DNA from: SURF-28 sp034521465
Lineage (GTDB): Bacteria; Bacteroidota; Ignavibacteria; Ignavibacteriales; Melioribacteraceae
Length of the DNA stretch: 64,000 nucleotides
Direction of reading: 5' to 3'
Assembly: GCA_034521465.1 (NCBI GenBank)
Contig: JAXHMN010000012.1
Coordinates: forward strand, 1 to 64,000
Shown here: one piece after another, positions 48,788 to 57,742 of the stretch
Position numbering within the stretch: position 1 is the stretch's first letter
Layout of the letters: each line of letters begins with the position of its first letter
Notes under the pieces: model-generated
Told to the model about the DNA's origin: nothing
Databases searched by the model: none
The model's input: only the letters and a program-made list of their open reading frames with translations
Program-made: the position numbers and the translations under genes

Positions 48788-49534
48788 TTAATTTTTAATG
48801 TCTATCGTTATGTTTGAAATGTTCATCGAACCGCGATAAAATGATGCGCGTACTTTACTTTCATTGTTTTGCAGATTTCTCAAAAAAACTAAGTAGTGAT
48901 TTGATTTTAAGTCCGATAGACGAACCGAACTTCCGTGAGATGCAAATTGTCCACTGTTTTGTGAATCGACAGTTTTTACACCGTAAAGTGCAAACTGAGT
49001 TTTATCGTAACTTAATTCACAATCAATTTCAGCTTGAGTGCTTAGTTTTACATCAAGAATTGTGACTTTGTCTGCGTACTTAACATTAACAGCTCCTTCA
49101 AAATCGTGTTCGTTCAAAACATATGTTTTATCAAAACTTCGATCAGCAATAGTTCCGGTTAAAAATGCATCATCGATTTCGGTGTTTGTTGGTTGCAGCA
49201 TAAAAATGAATGCCACAATTAATCCACCCAAAGCAAATGAAGTAGCGTAACTTAGTTTGCTTCCGTTAAAAATTTTATCAAACCAACTTTCTGTTTTTGC
49301 CATTACACCCTCATTCTTGTGATCTTTAATTTGACCGGCAACCGGCGAAACAACATCAATCTCTTTTTCTAAAGGTTTACTTTCTTCAATCCGGTTGACT
49401 GTATCAACCATAGAATCGAAGTATTTTTTGTTGTCCGGATTCTTTAGTAGTTCATCAAGCTCAGCTTTTTCATTTTTACCGAGCTCGTTATCTATATATC
49501 TGTTTGTTAGTTTAAATAATTTTGTGTCTTTCAT
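48788..49534 (-). CDS. membrane anti-sigma factor
   Basis: 248 residues. The N-terminal 65 residues (KLFKLTNRYIDNELGKNEKAELDELLKNPDNKKYFDSMVDTVNRIEE) have the zf-HC2-like helical form that binds ECF sigma factors, without the zinc Cys/His set. One membrane helix (SYATSFALGGLIVAFIFML, about 95-113) and a periplasmic beta-rich domain follow. Its ATG overlaps the sigma-factor stop by four bases. Release probably needs proteolysis; rseP and prsW are candidates. Confidence 0.85.
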   Translation of the reverse strand: MKDTKLFKLTNRYIDNELGKNEKAELDELLKNPDNKKYFDSMVDTVNRIEESKPLEKEIDVVSPVAGQIKDHKNEGVMAKTESWFDKIFNGSKLSYATSFALGGLIVAFIFMLQPTNTEIDDAFLTGTIADRSFDKTYVLNEHDFEGAVNVKYADKVTILDVKLSTQAEIDCELSYDKTQFALYGVKTVDSQNSGQFASHGSSVRLSDLKSNHYLVFLRNLQNNESKVRASFYRGSMNISNITIDIKN

Positions 49535-50064
49535 TTATTAATGCCCTCTAAGCTTTTCCTCAAATTATCCCGTGCTATGTAAAGGCGGGATTTAATTTTG
49601 CCTATGGGAAGTTTTGTTATCTCGGTGATTTCTTCGTAACTCAGTTCTTGATAATGTTTTAAGATGACAAGTGTTCTGTATTTATCGTCCAAGGATTTAA
49701 TTGTTTTTTGAACAGCTTTTGATCTTTCATTTGTCTCAATTTCTTCGGATGCGGATTTACCTTCAAACATACTATCATTATCGAAGTTTTTTGTGAATTG
49801 TAAATGGTTTTTGTAGTTGAGAGCTGCATTTAAGGTAATTCTATAAATCCAACTAAAGAACTTTTTATTTTGATCGAAAGTGTTCAGTTTCTCATAGGCT
49901 TTTATAAAGACATCTTGTGTTATGTCATTAGAAGCATCTGAGTCGTTCGTTATTTGGATAGCTAAATTGAACATTTTATTCTGATATTTTTCTACTAGTT
50001 TTCCGAAAGAATTAATCTTTCCGTTAAGTGATTCGATTATCAATTTGTTGTCGTTTTCTATCAT
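49531..50064 (-). CDS. ECF sigma factor (RpoE-like)
   Basis: 177 residues. Region 2 is NKMFNLAIQITNDSDASNDITQDVFIKAYEKLNTFDQNKKFFSWIYRITLNAALNYKN; region 4 is LDDKYRTLVILKHYQELSYEEITEITKLPIGKIKSRLYIARDNLRKSLE. Region 3 is missing, as in the ECF group. Coupled to the anti-sigma gene by a four-base overlap. The promoter must lie in the roughly 590-base gap upstream. Confidence 0.93.
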   Translation of the reverse strand: MIENDNKLIIESLNGKINSFGKLVEKYQNKMFNLAIQITNDSDASNDITQDVFIKAYEKLNTFDQNKKFFSWIYRITLNAALNYKNHLQFTKNFDNDSMFEGKSASEEIETNERSKAVQKTIKSLDDKYRTLVILKHYQELSYEEITEITKLPIGKIKSRLYIARDNLRKSLEGINK

Positions 50065-50618
50065 AAATACAGTTGAGTTGTTGAAAAGTTGGAAAGATTT
50101 CTTTTACCTAACAGAGAGTTAATACATGAGAGGTGATGTCGGGTGTAAGAAAAAGTCAGAATGTTTGTATCAATGTCAATCCAGAGTTTTTTGGTCAATT
50201 TTTCTCTCTAAAATTAATTTAATTTGGAGACTTAATGCAGATAAAAACATCTTATTAGTCACTATTCAAGATACATATATTATGCCGTAAATGGAGGATA
50301 ATTGTTAAAAAAAATTTTATCTATAATGCGAAAATGAAGCAAAATGGACAATTATTCTTTGAGTTACTGCAATAATAAAAATCATAATCCAACAACTAAG
50401 AAATATTGTAAATATTACCGGTAAAAATTAAAAATACTTTAATTTAGCATATTTCTACTAGAGCTGAATCTTGTAAAATCTCGGTAAAGAATTGTCGGAT
50501 ACTTTGACTTAATAATTGAGGGGAATTAATTAGGCGATTAAACTAAACCTAATGTCTAATAATTCATTGTAACATTGTATTTCAGTATTTCAAAAATTGA
50601 CTTAAGAGTTCCTTATAT
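50065..50618. other. long divergent intergenic region
   Basis: About 550 bases between the sigma operon (minus) and the PAS kinase (plus). It is AT-rich, with no frame of useful length and no clear hairpin terminator. It should hold both promoters; I could not identify an autoregulated ECF -35/-10 pair by eye. Confidence 0.5.
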
Positions 50619-50651
50619 TTGATAAGAAATTCCTCCTATTATTTGAAAGCT

Positions 50652-51743
50652 ATGAATTATAAAAACGAGTTCAGCTATAAGTTAATTTTTGAAGAAACAG
50701 TTGACGCTATAATTATTACTGACGGCTCATCAGAAAAAATTGTTGATGTAAACAAAGCAGGCTGCGAACTATTTGTCACCCCTAAGGAAGAGTTGGTGGG
50801 AGATTATCTTTCAAACTACCTCGACGATACAGAGTTAACGCGCCGACCAAAATCTCCTTCCGAAATAACAATGTTCGGCAGTGTACTTTCCAACAAAAGA
50901 ATCAAATCAAAATCGGGTGAACTTATTCCTGTTGATATGATCATTAACACCTTTGGTGACGAAACCGGCAATTATGTAATGACATCTTTCCGGGATGTAA
51001 GCGATCGTATTAAATATGAAAATAAGATTGTTTCAATCAACGAAGAGTTGCACAAGACAAACGCAAGTAAAGATAAATTCTTTTCCATTTTAGCACATGA
51101 CTTAAAAAACCCTATTTCATCTTTAATTATGTTCTCAGAATTAATGACCGGTGAAGATGAAGAGATTACACCGGAAGAAATGCAAGAGTTTCTGTTAATG
51201 ATGAAAAACCTTTCCAAAAGCACTTATGAATTGCTAGAAAATTTATTGAACTGGGCAAGAGTCCAAACAAAAAACATATCCTTAGAGAAAACGGAATTTC
51301 AACTTGATGATGTAATAAGTAGAGTTGTTGATTTACTTCAACCAACAGCTAACTTAAAAAAGATCAACTTAGTAAATGAAGTAAATAAAAACTTTGTTTT
51401 AACAGCAGATGAAAATATGATTAACACTGTTATCCGTAATTTTGTCTCCAACAGTATAAAATTTTCGGAAGAGAACAAAAGTATATTCGTTAATGCCTAT
51501 GATAACGAAATCGAATGGATTATATCTGTTAAAGACGAAGGTATAGGAATTGATGAGAGTTTAATAGAAGATCTCTTCAAAATAGATGTTCACACTTCCA
51601 GACAAGGAACAAACCATGAAAGAGGAACCGGACTGGGACTTGTATTATGTAATGAATTTATAAAACTGCATAACGGATCAATCGAAGTAAAAAGTAAAGT
51701 TAATGAAGGTTCGGAATTTATTATTCATATCCCAAAAGAGTAA
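50652..51743 (+). CDS. PAS sensor histidine kinase
   Basis: 363 residues from the ATG at 50652, without membrane helices. PAS domain (FEETVDAIIITDGSSEKIVDVNKAGCELFVTPKEEL, about 8-120), HisKA with FFSILAHDLKNPISSLI (His about 145), and HATPase_c with IRNFVSNSIKFSEENK (N box), VKDEGIGIDESLI (G1) and ERGTGLGLVLCNEFIKLHNGSI (G2). No response regulator follows; instead the next gene (one base after the stop) encodes a periplasmic binding protein, and a phosphatase follows that, so it is part of a sensory operon. Confidence 0.9.
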   Translation: MNYKNEFSYKLIFEETVDAIIITDGSSEKIVDVNKAGCELFVTPKEELVGDYLSNYLDDTELTRRPKSPSEITMFGSVLSNKRIKSKSGELIPVDMIINTFGDETGNYVMTSFRDVSDRIKYENKIVSINEELHKTNASKDKFFSILAHDLKNPISSLIMFSELMTGEDEEITPEEMQEFLLMMKNLSKSTYELLENLLNWARVQTKNISLEKTEFQLDDVISRVVDLLQPTANLKKINLVNEVNKNFVLTADENMINTVIRNFVSNSIKFSEENKSIFVNAYDNEIEWIISVKDEGIGIDESLIEDLFKIDVHTSRQGTNHERGTGLGLVLCNEFIKLHNGSIEVKSKVNEGSEFIIHIPKE

Positions 51744-51744
51744 A

Positions 51745-52707
51745 ATGAAAATGAATCACAGAAATTTGTTAGTTGTATTAATTGCAATTCTCTTGGTATC
51801 AACATTTGGTCAAAATGATTTAACAAAAATTAGATTAGCAGTGCACTGGCTGCCGCAAGCTCAGTTTGCAGGTTACTATTCCGGTATAGAAAACGGCATT
51901 TATGAAAAATATGGATTTGATGTTGAAATTATTCACTCTTCTCCCAATGTAACAGCTCAGGAATTGTTGCTAGACGAAAAGGCAGATTTTGCTTCGATGT
52001 TTTTAACGACAGCAATTTCATTAAGATCAAACAACGAACCATTGATAAACGTTTGCCAGCTTTCGCAAAGAAGCGCGCAAGTTTTAGTTACAAGAGATAC
52101 AACCATAACAGAGCCGGAAGATCTTAACGGAAAAAAAATCGGTGTATGGAGATCCGGTTTCGATGAAGTGTTGAAATCTTTTGTCGATAAATATAATCTG
52201 GATGTTGAATATGTTCTTATCAGTTCGACAATCAATTTATTTCTATTTGGCGGCATTGATGTAATGATAACGATGTGGTATAACGAATATCATTCAATTA
52301 TAAATGCCGGAATCAACAAAGATGAATTAAACACATTCTTTTTTGCTGATTACGGATTCGATATTCCGGAAGATGGAATTTATACAGTCGAGAATAAGTT
52401 TGGTAAGGAAACTATAACAAAATTTGTAAACGCCACACTTGAGGCATGGGATTACGCCTTTGCACACAAAGATGAAGCAATTAAACTTGTTGAAAGAGAA
52501 ATGAAAGCAAAAAATATGGCGTTCAACAAACCGCACCAAAAATGGATGCTCGATAGATTGGATGATCTATTCAATCCATCAGATGAAGAGAATAAACCCG
52601 GAGTTCTTTCACAAAAAGATTTTGATGCTGCTTATGAGGTGCTCTCTTTTCATGAGAAAATAAATACAGAAGTTAGTTACGAAGAATTTTATTATGTATT
52701 TGAATAA
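51745..52707 (+). CDS. NMT1/THI5-like periplasmic binding protein (orphan)
   Basis: 320 residues. Signal peptide (1-22, ending VSTFGQ), then KIRLAVHWLPQAQFAGYYSGIENGIYEKYGFDVEII, the mark of NMT1/THI5-like binding proteins for pyrimidine-like ligands, followed by LNGKKIGVWRSGFDEVL. There is no permease or ATPase next to it. It stands between a PAS kinase and a Cache-PP2C phosphatase on one transcript, which suggests that it reports ligand to a signalling protein rather than feeding a transporter. That role is inference. Confidence 0.85.
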   Translation: MKMNHRNLLVVLIAILLVSTFGQNDLTKIRLAVHWLPQAQFAGYYSGIENGIYEKYGFDVEIIHSSPNVTAQELLLDEKADFASMFLTTAISLRSNNEPLINVCQLSQRSAQVLVTRDTTITEPEDLNGKKIGVWRSGFDEVLKSFVDKYNLDVEYVLISSTINLFLFGGIDVMITMWYNEYHSIINAGINKDELNTFFFADYGFDIPEDGIYTVENKFGKETITKFVNATLEAWDYAFAHKDEAIKLVEREMKAKNMAFNKPHQKWMLDRLDDLFNPSDEENKPGVLSQKDFDAAYEVLSFHEKINTEVSYEEFYYVFE

Positions 52708-52718
52708 ACGAGTTAATT

Positions 52719-54644
52719 ATGGGTCCTAAAAAAAATACATTTGCCTTTCGACTTAGTCTTTATGTTGTTTCTGCAGTTTCACTTATTGCGCTTATAATTT
52801 TTACTTCATTTTATTTAATTTCGCGCAACATACTTTTAGATATGGCTGCCGAAAATGCAAAAAACATTACAGAGAAGAATGTAAATAAAATTGATGCAAT
52901 AATCGGAAAGTCTGCAAAAATTCCTTACAACCTAGCTACAATAATTGAAAACAACAGACCTGATAAAAATGAGTTAGTTCAAATTCTTCAAGACATTGTA
53001 GCAAAAAATGATGAAATCTATGGCAGTGCTATTGCATTCGAACCTTTCAGCTATGATGAAAATAAATATTTCTACTCTCCATACGTATATAAAACCAATA
53101 ATCAAATTATTGTCTCAGACTTAAACGATCCGGATTACGAATATTTCTACCAAGATTGGTATCAAATACCAGCGCACTTACAAGAACCGGTTTGGAGTGA
53201 ACCTTATTACGATGAAGGCGGCGGTAATATAATAATGACAACATACAGTGTTCCTTTTTATAAACCGCAAGATGGGGAAAAGGAATTTTGGGGAATCATT
53301 ACAATTGATATTGCATTAGATTGGCTCGATAGTCTCGTCTCTTCAATTGATATTTATGAAACAGGTTTTGCATTCGTTACAAGTTATGCAGGAACATTTG
53401 TAACTCATCCGAACAATGAATTTATAATGAACCATACAATTTTTTCATTAGCAGAAGAGTATAAACTTCCAAAGCTGCGCGAGTTTGGCAGAAAGATGTT
53501 GGAAGGAAAAAGTGGATTCGAAAGTTTATATGGCGTAACAATTGAAGAAACCTCAAGAATATATTACACACCGTTTAGTTCAAATAATTGGTCACTCGGT
53601 GTAGTGTTCCCCGAGAGCGAACTTTATGCCGATCTAAACAATCTCGCTTTAATATTGATTGTTTTAGGAATTTTCGGAAATGTTTTTCTAATCTTTACGG
53701 TTACCGGTGTATCAAGCAAATTAGTAAAACCCCTTAAATCGTTTGCATTGGCTGCACGCGAAATTGGTTCAGGTAAGTTTGATGCGAAACTACCTAAAAT
53801 TGAATCGAAGGACGAAGTTGGTGAATTGAATCGCTCCTTTCACAAAATGCAGTTTGAGCTTAATAACTACATTGAAAATCTAAAACAAACCACCGCAGAA
53901 AAAGAGAAGATGCAGAGTGAATTAAGAATAGCACATCAAATTCAGATGGACATGGTTCCTAAAATATTCCCACCGTTTCCTGAAAGAGAGGATGTTGATT
54001 TATATGCCTTTCTGGAACCGGCAACTGAAGTCGGCGGTGATCTATATGACTTCTTCTTTATTGACGATCAAAAACTCGTTGTGCTTGTCGGTGACGTTGC
54101 CGGCAAAGGCGTTCCGGCTTCTCTCTTTATGGCGGTAACAAGAACATTGATCCGTTCAAAAATGAGTAAAGGAATATCTACCGCAAAAGTAGTTGATCAA
54201 ATTAACAGCGATTTAATGCAGAATAACGACAGTCAGCTTTTTGTTACGTTATTGTTATGTATAATTGATCTTAAAGAAAAGACTTTGGAATATACGAGCG
54301 GCGGACATAATCCGGCTTACATAGTTTCAAAGGATGGTGAAATTACAACACTGAAAGATCGGCATGGAATGGCACTTGGTCTTTTTGATTTGAAACCTTA
54401 CAGTTCAACAAACTACCAAATGGAACAAGGTGACAAATTTATACTTTACACTGACGGAGTGAACGAAGCAATGGATATAAACGGAAATGTTTATGATTAT
54501 GAACGACTTGAAAATATGTTGGATAAAATTCCGCCGTTAAACGCAAAGGAGAGTTCAGAGCTTATATTGGATGACATTAAAAAATTTGCCGAAGGCGCGG
54601 AGCAATCAGATGATATTACACTGATGGTCGTTGCGTTAAAATAA
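52719..54644 (+). CDS. transmembrane dCache-HAMP-PP2C serine phosphatase
   Basis: 641 residues. Membrane helix (about 12-32), periplasmic double-Cache domain (about 40-300; FEPFSYDENKYFYSPYVY, DWYQIPAHLQEPVWSEPYYDEGGGNIIMTTYSVPFY), second helix (about 308-330), HAMP (VKPLKSFALAAREIGSGKFDAKLP), coiled coil, then PP2C/SpoIIE with EVGGDLYDFFFIDD, VGDVAGKGVPASLFMA, YTSGGHNPAYIV, LYTDGVNEAMD and EQSDDITLMVV. It would dephosphorylate a STAS antagonist, most likely the one encoded convergently nine bases away. The upstream binding protein could hand ligand to the Cache domain. Confidence 0.92.
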   Translation: MGPKKNTFAFRLSLYVVSAVSLIALIIFTSFYLISRNILLDMAAENAKNITEKNVNKIDAIIGKSAKIPYNLATIIENNRPDKNELVQILQDIVAKNDEIYGSAIAFEPFSYDENKYFYSPYVYKTNNQIIVSDLNDPDYEYFYQDWYQIPAHLQEPVWSEPYYDEGGGNIIMTTYSVPFYKPQDGEKEFWGIITIDIALDWLDSLVSSIDIYETGFAFVTSYAGTFVTHPNNEFIMNHTIFSLAEEYKLPKLREFGRKMLEGKSGFESLYGVTIEETSRIYYTPFSSNNWSLGVVFPESELYADLNNLALILIVLGIFGNVFLIFTVTGVSSKLVKPLKSFALAAREIGSGKFDAKLPKIESKDEVGELNRSFHKMQFELNNYIENLKQTTAEKEKMQSELRIAHQIQMDMVPKIFPPFPEREDVDLYAFLEPATEVGGDLYDFFFIDDQKLVVLVGDVAGKGVPASLFMAVTRTLIRSKMSKGISTAKVVDQINSDLMQNNDSQLFVTLLLCIIDLKEKTLEYTSGGHNPAYIVSKDGEITTLKDRHGMALGLFDLKPYSSTNYQMEQGDKFILYTDGVNEAMDINGNVYDYERLENMLDKIPPLNAKESSELILDDIKKFAEGAEQSDDITLMVVALK

Positions 54645-54652
54645 TTGCTAAT

Positions 54653-54982
54653 TTATTTTATAACTTCTTCTCTTGTTTTGTAGATAGCAAATATTGCAGT
54701 AAAGCCGGAGATATCGAAAACTTCTTTTATAAAATCCTTCATGCAGCAAAAATTTAGTTTTTTATTCTCTTTATCCAGCATTTTTGCAGCAACAAGAAAC
54801 ACTCTTAAACCCGAACTGCTGATATAATTCAGTTCTTCAAAATTTATGAGAATATTTGTTTCCCCTTGTTCGATTATTCCGGTTAATTCTTTTTCAAGTT
54901 CTAAAGATGTGTTACTGTCTAATCTTCCAATTATTTTTAATTCGGTGTAATCACCGATTTTACCGGATTGTATCTCCATCAT
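54653..54982 (-). CDS. STAS-domain anti-sigma factor antagonist
   Basis: 109 residues, one STAS domain with NYISSSGLRVFLVAAKMLDKE carrying the phospho-acceptor Ser. The C-terminal part CMKDFIKEVFDISGFTAIFAIY closely parallels the STAS protein at 35017 (HIKEVFDISGFTDIFNIL), so the two are recent paralogues. It follows the RsbW-like gene by 13 bases. Confidence 0.92.
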   Translation of the reverse strand: MMEIQSGKIGDYTELKIIGRLDSNTSLELEKELTGIIEQGETNILINFEELNYISSSGLRVFLVAAKMLDKENKKLNFCCMKDFIKEVFDISGFTAIFAIYKTREEVIK

Positions 54983-54995
54983 TATCTCCGTTCAG

Positions 54996-55400
54996 TTATA
55001 ATTTTTTTATCAAGTTGAGAATGTTTCTACCCTCTTTTCGCTCGTATGATATATCGTCGGTTTTTTGTTTTACAATATGAATTCCCAATCCGCCGATTTT
55101 TCTGTCTTCGAGTGATGCTTTAACATTTACTTCATTTTTTTTTAATGGATTAAATTCTTCTCCATCATCAATTGTTTGGATATTTATTGTATTGTTAGAT
55201 TTTTCCAATACAATTTCAATTATATGCTTATCCTCATCGTCATATGCGTAATTGATAATATTTGTAACAAGTTCATCAAGAATTAAATTCAATTCAAAGC
55301 TGGTCTTACTATCTAACCCATGCTCTTCACCGAACAGTTCTACAAACTCGGCAACTTTTTCCAAGTTCTCAATTCTATTTTGTATTGAAAGTTTTTTCAT
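54996..55400 (-). CDS. RsbW-like anti-sigma / serine protein kinase
   Basis: 134 residues, GHKL ATPase fold alone. N box LILDELVTNIINYAYDDEDKHIIEI (Glu and Asn present), G1 TIDDGEEFNPL, and GGLGIHIVKQKTDDISYERKEGRNILNLIKKL at the end. It would phosphorylate STAS partners and bind a sigma factor or another target when they are phosphorylated. The target is unknown; no sigB-like gene is in the window. Confidence 0.9.
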   Translation of the reverse strand: MKKLSIQNRIENLEKVAEFVELFGEEHGLDSKTSFELNLILDELVTNIINYAYDDEDKHIIEIVLEKSNNTINIQTIDDGEEFNPLKKNEVNVKASLEDRKIGGLGIHIVKQKTDDISYERKEGRNILNLIKKL

Positions 55401-55647
55401 GAAAAATAAATATCGTTGTTGTAAATATATTTATTTTTATACAGATATATGTTTGTTTAGGATCAAGTTGATAACTGAATAAAAAGTAGATTAATCTATA
55501 ATTGAAAAACTCAAGGAATGAAAAAAAATTATTCTCAATAATGGGGAATTTACGTATGGGTTAAGCCAGTCATTTAGAGATAACACCTAATTGAATGTTA
55601 TTTATTATTATTTGTCTTTAGAAATATCTATATCTAATAGTTAGAAT

Positions 55648-55663
55648 TGTCAAAATATTGACA
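55648..55663. promoter_or_regulatory. TGTCAAAATATTGACA dyad, copy 1
   Basis: Inverted repeat TGTCAA-N4-TTGACA. A -7-like element (TAAATTAG, 55685) follows after 21 bases, and the start codon at 55728 is 64 bases beyond. The identical 16 bases recur at 56851 with the same spacing to a -7 element, which points to one regulator, most likely of the CRP/FNR type acting as activator near -41. Confidence 0.7.
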
Positions 55664-55727
55664 GCAAACCTCTCACCTTCATCCTAAATTAGTTTTAGAT
55701 TTTTCAATTACCCTAAAGGGAAACAGA

Positions 55728-56000
55728 ATGTCATTAAATTCAAAACAGAAAAAGGTTATTTGGGCTGGATCATTAGTAGCCATTTTATCTTTAGTTGTTT
55801 GGTTCTTTACCGGTGGCGAAATATTTACTAAGACTCAAGTAATAGTTGAAAAGCATGATGAACTTCTTGGTTCAACTTATAAAGAATGGCAGGATAAATT
55901 CATTCTTGGTTTAGACTATACTTTGGCATTCATTGCCGCAGTCTTTTTTATTTCGGTTACTGCAATTATTTTATTGCGCGATAAGAAAAAAGAAAACTGA
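55728..56000 (+). CDS. small two-helix membrane protein, unknown function
   Basis: 90 residues: helix 1 about 10-27 (VIWAGSLVAILSLVVWFF), a polar loop with KHDELLGSTYKEWQDKFILG, and helix 2 about 62-82 (AFIAAVFFISVTAIILL), ending with a lysine-rich tail. AAAGGGAAAC before the ATG serves as a ribosome site. The promoter carries the TGTCAAAATATTGACA dyad, so it belongs with the YceI gene downstream. No family recognised. Confidence 0.7.
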   Translation: MSLNSKQKKVIWAGSLVAILSLVVWFFTGGEIFTKTQVIVEKHDELLGSTYKEWQDKFILGLDYTLAFIAAVFFISVTAIILLRDKKKEN

Positions 56001-56191
56001 ATAAAAGGATTTAATTATTACCTCCTTTTTTCAAATCGACCAATTGCCGACAATTTTATAATAGAAAAATAGGCAGCCCACATATTGTCATCTTGATGGC
56101 AGTAAAAAATAAGTAGACTAAATATTTTAGTTACGGAAATGAATATGAAATTAACTTCGAAAAAAAATAAATTAATAATTGGAGGAAAGTT

Positions 56192-56749
56192 ATGTCACAA
56201 TTCAAAATACACACAACAGAAACCGCACCGGAAGAATCAAAAGAATTGTTGCAAGGCGCAGAAAAGCAACTGGGATTTATCCCAAACTTATACGGAATAA
56301 TGTCCGAAGCGCCTGCAGCATTAAACGCTTATAACGCCATTAGTCAAAATTTTGATTCATCTTCGTTAAACTCAACGGAAAAGCAAGTTGTACTGCTTGC
56401 AACAAGTTTTGTTAATGAATGTCATTATTGTATGGCGGTACATTCAACGGTCGCACAAATGCAGAAGATAGACGATGCAATTGTAAAGGCAATTAGAAAC
56501 GGAGAAGCAATTGCCGATTCAAAATTAGAAGTACTGAGAAATTTTACTCAAACTGTTGTTGAAAAAAGAGGATGGATCTCGGAAGATGATGTTGAATCAT
56601 TCTTATCTGCGGGATACACGAAAGCACAACTCTTGGAAGTGATTGTAGGAGTAGTTCAAAAGACTCTCAGCAATTACATTAACCATATTGTTAAAACTCC
56701 CCTCGATAAAGCATTCGAACCAAATAAGTGGGAAAAAGAAACAGTTTGA
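56192..56749 (+). CDS. AhpD-like carboxymuconolactone decarboxylase-family protein
   Basis: 185 residues, all-helical. The peroxidase-type active site NECHYCMAVHS has Glu76, Cys77, Cys80 and His84, the AhpD layout, so a thiol-dependent alkylhydroperoxidase activity is likely. A TTGGAGGAAAG ribosome site precedes the ATG. It lies between the two dyad-controlled genes and ends at a terminator; it may be read through from the small membrane gene 190 bases upstream or have its own promoter. Confidence 0.88.
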   Translation: MSQFKIHTTETAPEESKELLQGAEKQLGFIPNLYGIMSEAPAALNAYNAISQNFDSSSLNSTEKQVVLLATSFVNECHYCMAVHSTVAQMQKIDDAIVKAIRNGEAIADSKLEVLRNFTQTVVEKRGWISEDDVESFLSAGYTKAQLLEVIVGVVQKTLSNYINHIVKTPLDKAFEPNKWEKETV

Positions 56750-56767
56750 AAAGTTTGTTTCCCAATT

Positions 56768-56808
56768 AAACCTGCACAATTGTCAACTTATATTGTGCGG
56801 GTTTTTTT
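56768..56808 (+). terminator. Rho-independent terminator after the AhpD-like gene
   Basis: AAACCTGCACAAT pairs with ATTGTGCGGGTTT (one T-G pair), loop TGTCAACTTAT, followed by a run of T. Confidence 0.85.
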
Positions 56809-56850
56809 GTTTCTTATCAGCTGTTAAGTGTTTTTCCAAAGTTTATCTAA

Positions 56851-56866
56851 TGTCAAAATATTGACA
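56851..56866. promoter_or_regulatory. TGTCAAAATATTGACA dyad, copy 2
   Basis: Exact copy of the 16-base site at 55648. It is followed after 21 bases by TATCTTTA (56888-56895), a close match to the Bacteroidota -7 element TAnnTTTG. The dyad centre lies about 41 bases before the expected transcription start of the YceI gene, the position used by class II CRP/FNR activators. Confidence 0.75.
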
Positions 56867-56955
56867 GAAACCCCATCAACCGTCGCTTATCTTTAATTCA
56901 GAAATTAGAAAAAAAATCTATAACTCATCACAATAACAATCATAAAGGAGTAACA

Positions 56956-57722
56956 ATGAAAACATTTTCAAAACACGTAGTTTCTTTATTCTTACTATTA
57001 ACCGTTGCACTCTCGGCTCAAACATTCACTGCTGATTCAGAGGACGGACGCAACCAAGCATCATTTACTTCCGATGCACCGTTTGAAAAAATTGTTGGTG
57101 TATCTAGCGGTTTAGATGCAACCGTGATGATCAACAAAGATGATATTACAAAATCGCCTAAAGGTATGGTAAAGGTTCCCATAGCAAATATAAAAACCGG
57201 TATCGATCTGAGAGATGAACACTTAAGAAGTAAAGATTGGTTGAATGCCGAAGAATATCCGTATGCAGAGTTTCACTTAAAAGGAATTAAAAACCCCTCC
57301 TCTAAAAAATTAGTTGACGGGCAAAAAGTAAAAGCGACGCTCGTTGGTACATTTAGTGTACACGGGGTAAGCAAAGAAATTGAAGTTCCTGCTGAATTAA
57401 CATATTTCGAAGAATCGGAAAGAACAAAAGCAAAAATGCCCGGTAATTTATTAGTTGCCAATGCAGATTTTAGTATCAAACTTTCTGACTTTGGAGTGGA
57501 TGTACCTTCAATGGTAGTTGGAAAGGTAAGCGAAGAAGTTAAAATAACTACCAATTTTGTTGCAAGTGATGCAAATGGGGGATGAATCCTTGCGGAACTT
57601 GTAATCCTTGTGCTGCCGGAAACCCTTGCGAAATGAAGATGGAAAGCAAATGTAATCCTTGCTCAATGAAGAAAAGCAATCCTTGCAATCCGTGTGCGAT
57701 GAAAAAAGATGGTAATTCATAA
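56956..57722 (+). CDS. YceI-family secreted protein with Cys-rich Asn-Pro-Cys tail, one frameshift
   Basis: A signal peptide (1-21) precedes a YceI lipocalin-like barrel (22-200: TADSEDGRNQASFTSDAPFEKIVG, DLRDEHLRSKDWLNAEEYPYAEFHLK, TFSVHGVSKEIEVPAELTY, SDFGVDVPSMVVGKVSEEVKI), which in relatives binds polyisoprenoids. The main frame stops at 57585 in a run of five G. With one G added it continues MNPCGTCNPCAAGNPCEM and ends NPCNPCAMKKDGNS, a tail of about 50 residues with eight Cys, seven of them in Asn-Pro-Cys units. Repaired length 255. The tail may bind metal. AAAGGAG ribosome site. Dyad-controlled promoter. Confidence 0.82.
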
Positions 57723-57742
57723 AAAATTATAAAAAGCAATAA

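Noticed and set aside
57508..57739. Minus-strand frames opposite the Asn-Pro-Cys tail
   Set aside because: They mirror the repeated plus-strand codons; the plus-strand frame fits the YceI gene and has a biased, Cys-rich composition.
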